Below, piece after piece: positions 5,395 through 7,137 of a stretch of DNA of 7,137 nt. The notes below the pieces were generated by a model. The model was not told the DNA's origin. It searched no databases and worked only from the letters and a program-made list of their open reading frames with translations. A program made the position numbers and the translations under genes. The DNA is taken from NCBI GenBank assembly GCA_003448875.1, contig DLXG01000004.1, forward strand, positions 1 through 7,137. Direction: 5' to 3'. Origin of the DNA: Anaerolineaceae bacterium (lineage in GTDB: Bacteria > Chloroflexota > Anaerolineae > Anaerolineales > Anaerolineaceae). Position 1 is the stretch's first letter. Each line of letters begins with the position of its first letter.

Positions 5395-7137
5395 AGGCGT
5401 GGGCGTATCGGTGGGGATTGGTGTCAGGGTCGGCGGCAGGGTAGGCGTAAGGCTGGGTGTTACCGTGCTGGTGGGAGTAACGGTGATGGTGGGAGTAACC
5501 GTCACCGTTGGAGTCGGCGTTGGCGTTGCGGTGGGAACTTGAATATTGAGGTGAATGGTACGGATGGCATAGGTATCCCGCCGGCTGTTCAGCACAATCC
5601 GCAGGGTAACTTTACCGGCTGGCACATCCGTCAGATCCCAATCGGTCAGGAACTGCGGTTGATCGGATTGCGGCCCGCCACGGTACAACTCTTTCCACTC
5701 GGCCGGCTCATCGCCAATGCCGTATTCCAGCCGGTAATCCTCATACGGTTCCGGCACCTTGATCAGGGCGTAAATTTCCAGCGGGGAGCGGGTAATGGTT
5801 TGATTCTCGCTCAGCCCGGCAAACAGGATCAGAGGGCGCTGGTCGTTCACCGTACATTCGCGTTCGGGGGTGAAGAAAATTGGCTGCTGAAAGCCCATCT
5901 GCTCGGCCCAACGCTGCCCTTCGGAGGTTTCCAGAATCCAGCGGATGGCACTTTTATCGGTCACATTCAGGGCAAACTTCTCTTCCACAAAATCGGCACA
6001 GGCCGAAGAAGCCAGCAGCCCCGTCCACGTATCAATTCGCACCTTCTTCCACAGGTCGTCTTCTTTTGGCAGCGGAGGCTGATCATACGCAAAGATTTCA
6101 TTGCGCTGTAAGGGGCAGAACTCCGAGGGTTCCGTACCGGAAATAGCGCAAATCACCCGGTCAACAATCCCGGCTGGGCGGGCAAAGGGAGTCGGGTTGC
6201 CGCCGGTGATTTGCTGAATGGCAACCCGCATGAAGTTCGACCAGATCGGCGCTGCCCCGGTCAGACCGGTGGTGTTGATCATCGGCGTGTAATCGGCATT
6301 GCCGACCCACACCCCCACCGCCAGGTCGGGCGTATAACCCACCGTCCAGTTGTCACGGAAGTCGTTGGTTGTGCCGGTTTTCACCGCCGCCGGGAAGCCC
6401 ACATTCAGCACCGAGTCCACTCCAAACATGGGCGCCCGCGCCTGATTATCCGAAAGGATGGAACTGATCAGATAGGCATGTTCGGGACGGATGACCTGCT
6501 CGCCGGCCGGCGGTTTGTACTCGTAAACGGTATTGCCCTGATAATCCACAATTTTGGTGATCGAAACCGGTGGAATCAGCCGTCCGCCGGTGGCAAATAC
6601 GCTGTAAGCCCCCGTCAATTGCAGCAGAGAAACATCCCCCCCGCCCAGCGTCAGGGAAAGGCCGTAATCGGGGCGCGTCAGGGTGGTGATTCCCAATCGG
6701 CGCGCAAAGGCCACCAGACCTTCCTGCTGGGGTGTGGCCGGGTTATCGTAAATACCGACAAACTGCAAGGCTTTGACTGCCGGGACATTGTAAGAATTGG
6801 CCAGCGCCGTGCGCACGGTGACCGGGCCGTGAAAACGCTCATCGTAATTAATCGGGCGGTACGGCTCGCGCAGGTCGTTCGGATCGCCGGAAGGCGGGAA
6901 CTCGCTGGGCACATCCCAGATCAGGGTGGCTGCTGTCCACCCCTTTTCGAAAGCAGCCGCATAGGTCAGCGGTTTGATTGCCGAACCGGGCTGGCGCGGA
7001 CTGATGGCCATGTTGACCTGCCCGGAAATGGCCGCGTTGTAAAAGTCCGGCGATCCAACCATGGCTAAAATCTCGCCGGTTGAAGGCCGGATGGCAACCA
7101 ATGCGCCGTTGGAGGCATTGTTGCCCGCCAGTTGAGC
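5392..7137 (-). CDS. Class A penicillin-binding protein (PBP1A-like), transpeptidase domain and C-terminal extension; N-terminus outside the window
   Basis: The C-terminal 581 residues are visible; the frame enters open at 7137, so the expected N-terminal membrane anchor and glycosyltransferase domain lie beyond the edge. The first residues (NNASNGALVAIRPSTGEILAM) are the usual start of the transpeptidase domain, so the TTG at 7101 is not a real start. Numbering from the first visible residue, all catalytic motifs are intact: SAIK with nucleophile S52, SYN at 115-117, and KTGTT from K253. The enzyme cross-links peptidoglycan stem peptides outside the cytoplasmic membrane and is the target of beta-lactams. 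After the catalytic domain come C330 and C341, in a VICAISGTEPSEFCP pattern common in this family, and C380 and C428, which could form disulfides. An Ig-like or PBP1C-type C-terminal domain (about 431-533) precedes a 48-residue Thr/Pro tail. It converges without a gap on the methylase-like gene. Confidence in the family is high. Confidence 0.95.
   Translation of the reverse strand, partial: AQLAGNNASNGALVAIRPSTGEILAMVGSPDFYNAAISGQVNMAISPRQPGSAIKPLTYAAAFEKGWTAATLIWDVPSEFPPSGDPNDLREPYRPINYDERFHGPVTVRTALANSYNVPAVKALQFVGIYDNPATPQQEGLVAFARRLGITTLTRPDYGLSLTLGGGDVSLLQLTGAYSVFATGGRLIPPVSITKIVDYQGNTVYEYKPPAGEQVIRPEHAYLISSILSDNQARAPMFGVDSVLNVGFPAAVKTGTTNDFRDNWTVGYTPDLAVGVWVGNADYTPMINTTGLTGAAPIWSNFMRVAIQQITGGNPTPFARPAGIVDRVICAISGTEPSEFCPLQRNEIFAYDQPPLPKEDDLWKKVRIDTWTGLLASSACADFVEEKFALNVTDKSAIRWILETSEGQRWAEQMGFQQPIFFTPERECTVNDQRPLILFAGLSENQTITRSPLEIYALIKVPEPYEDYRLEYGIGDEPAEWKELYRGGPQSDQPQFLTDWDLTDVPAGKVTLRIVLNSRRDTYAIRTIHLNIQVPTATPTPTPTVTVTPTITVTPTSTVTPSLTPTLPPTLTPIPTDTPTP
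5395..5538 (-). repeat. Low-complexity Thr-Pro tail of the penicillin-binding protein
   Basis: The last 48 codons encode an almost uninterrupted Thr/Pro/Val/Ser run with short units such as TPTPT and TVTPT. At the DNA level, GGTGGGAGTAAC occurs twice, at 5470-5481 and 5488-5499, with an 18-bp period. Such tails are frequent on exported proteins of Anaerolineae and probably act as a flexible, possibly glycosylated spacer. The repeats may vary in number between strains. Confidence 0.8.

Noticed and set aside
5539..6111. 190-codon plus-strand open frame
   Set aside because: It is antisense to the penicillin-binding protein's C-terminal region, with no recognisable motif and no ribosome-binding site.
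6211..7068. 285-codon plus-strand open frame
   Set aside because: It is antisense to the transpeptidase domain, whose catalytic motifs fix the true frame. The long shadow arises from GC-rich codon use.
7099..7101. TTG at 7101 as the start of the penicillin-binding protein
   Set aside because: The frame continues upstream to the window edge with a conserved NNASNGALVAI pattern, so this is an internal Leu codon.

Overview
The window looks like a chromosomal fragment of a GC-rich, free-living bacterium, most likely Chloroflexota (Anaerolineae-like). This placement is an inference. It rests on a class A penicillin-binding protein ending in a Thr-Pro-rich tail, an ArsR-like regulator beside membrane genes, and overall codon style. 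No rRNA, tRNA, CRISPR array or insertion sequence was seen.

Layout from left to right. (1) Positions 1-2513, minus strand: one continuous reading frame, still open at the left edge, that joins an intact CPBP-family intramembrane protease (residues 1 to about 276) to a DUF2207 membrane protein (residues about 277 to 837 and beyond). The junction resembles a complete signal peptide. (2) Positions 2514-2617: a short spacer. (3) Positions 2618-2986, minus strand: a 122-residue winged-helix transcription regulator of the ArsR-like type, upstream of and co-directional with the fusion gene. (4) Positions 2987-3144: an AT-rich divergent promoter region. It holds a 9-bp perfect inverted repeat centred on the regulator's extended -10 box, an 11-bp-spaced direct repeat, and a second dyad next to a good -10 box facing right. 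(5) Positions 3145-5391, plus strand: a 748-residue protein that looks like a DNA-methylase relative with a Zn-ribbon, in which both the SAM-binding glycine motif and the DPPY-type catalytic motif are altered. (6) Positions 5392-7137, minus strand: the C-terminal 581 residues of a class A penicillin-binding protein, with all three transpeptidase motifs intact and a Ser/Thr/Pro-rich tail. It converges on the 748-residue gene with no base between the two stop codons.

How the genes may work together: the regulator and the CPBP-DUF2207 fusion probably form a two-gene unit under autoregulation. The shared half-site motif suggests the regulator may also affect the divergent methylase-like gene. The penicillin-binding protein is a cell-wall housekeeping gene and is probably unrelated. 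The most unusual items are the protease-DUF2207 fusion with its signal-peptide-like hinge, and the apparent pseudo-methylase.
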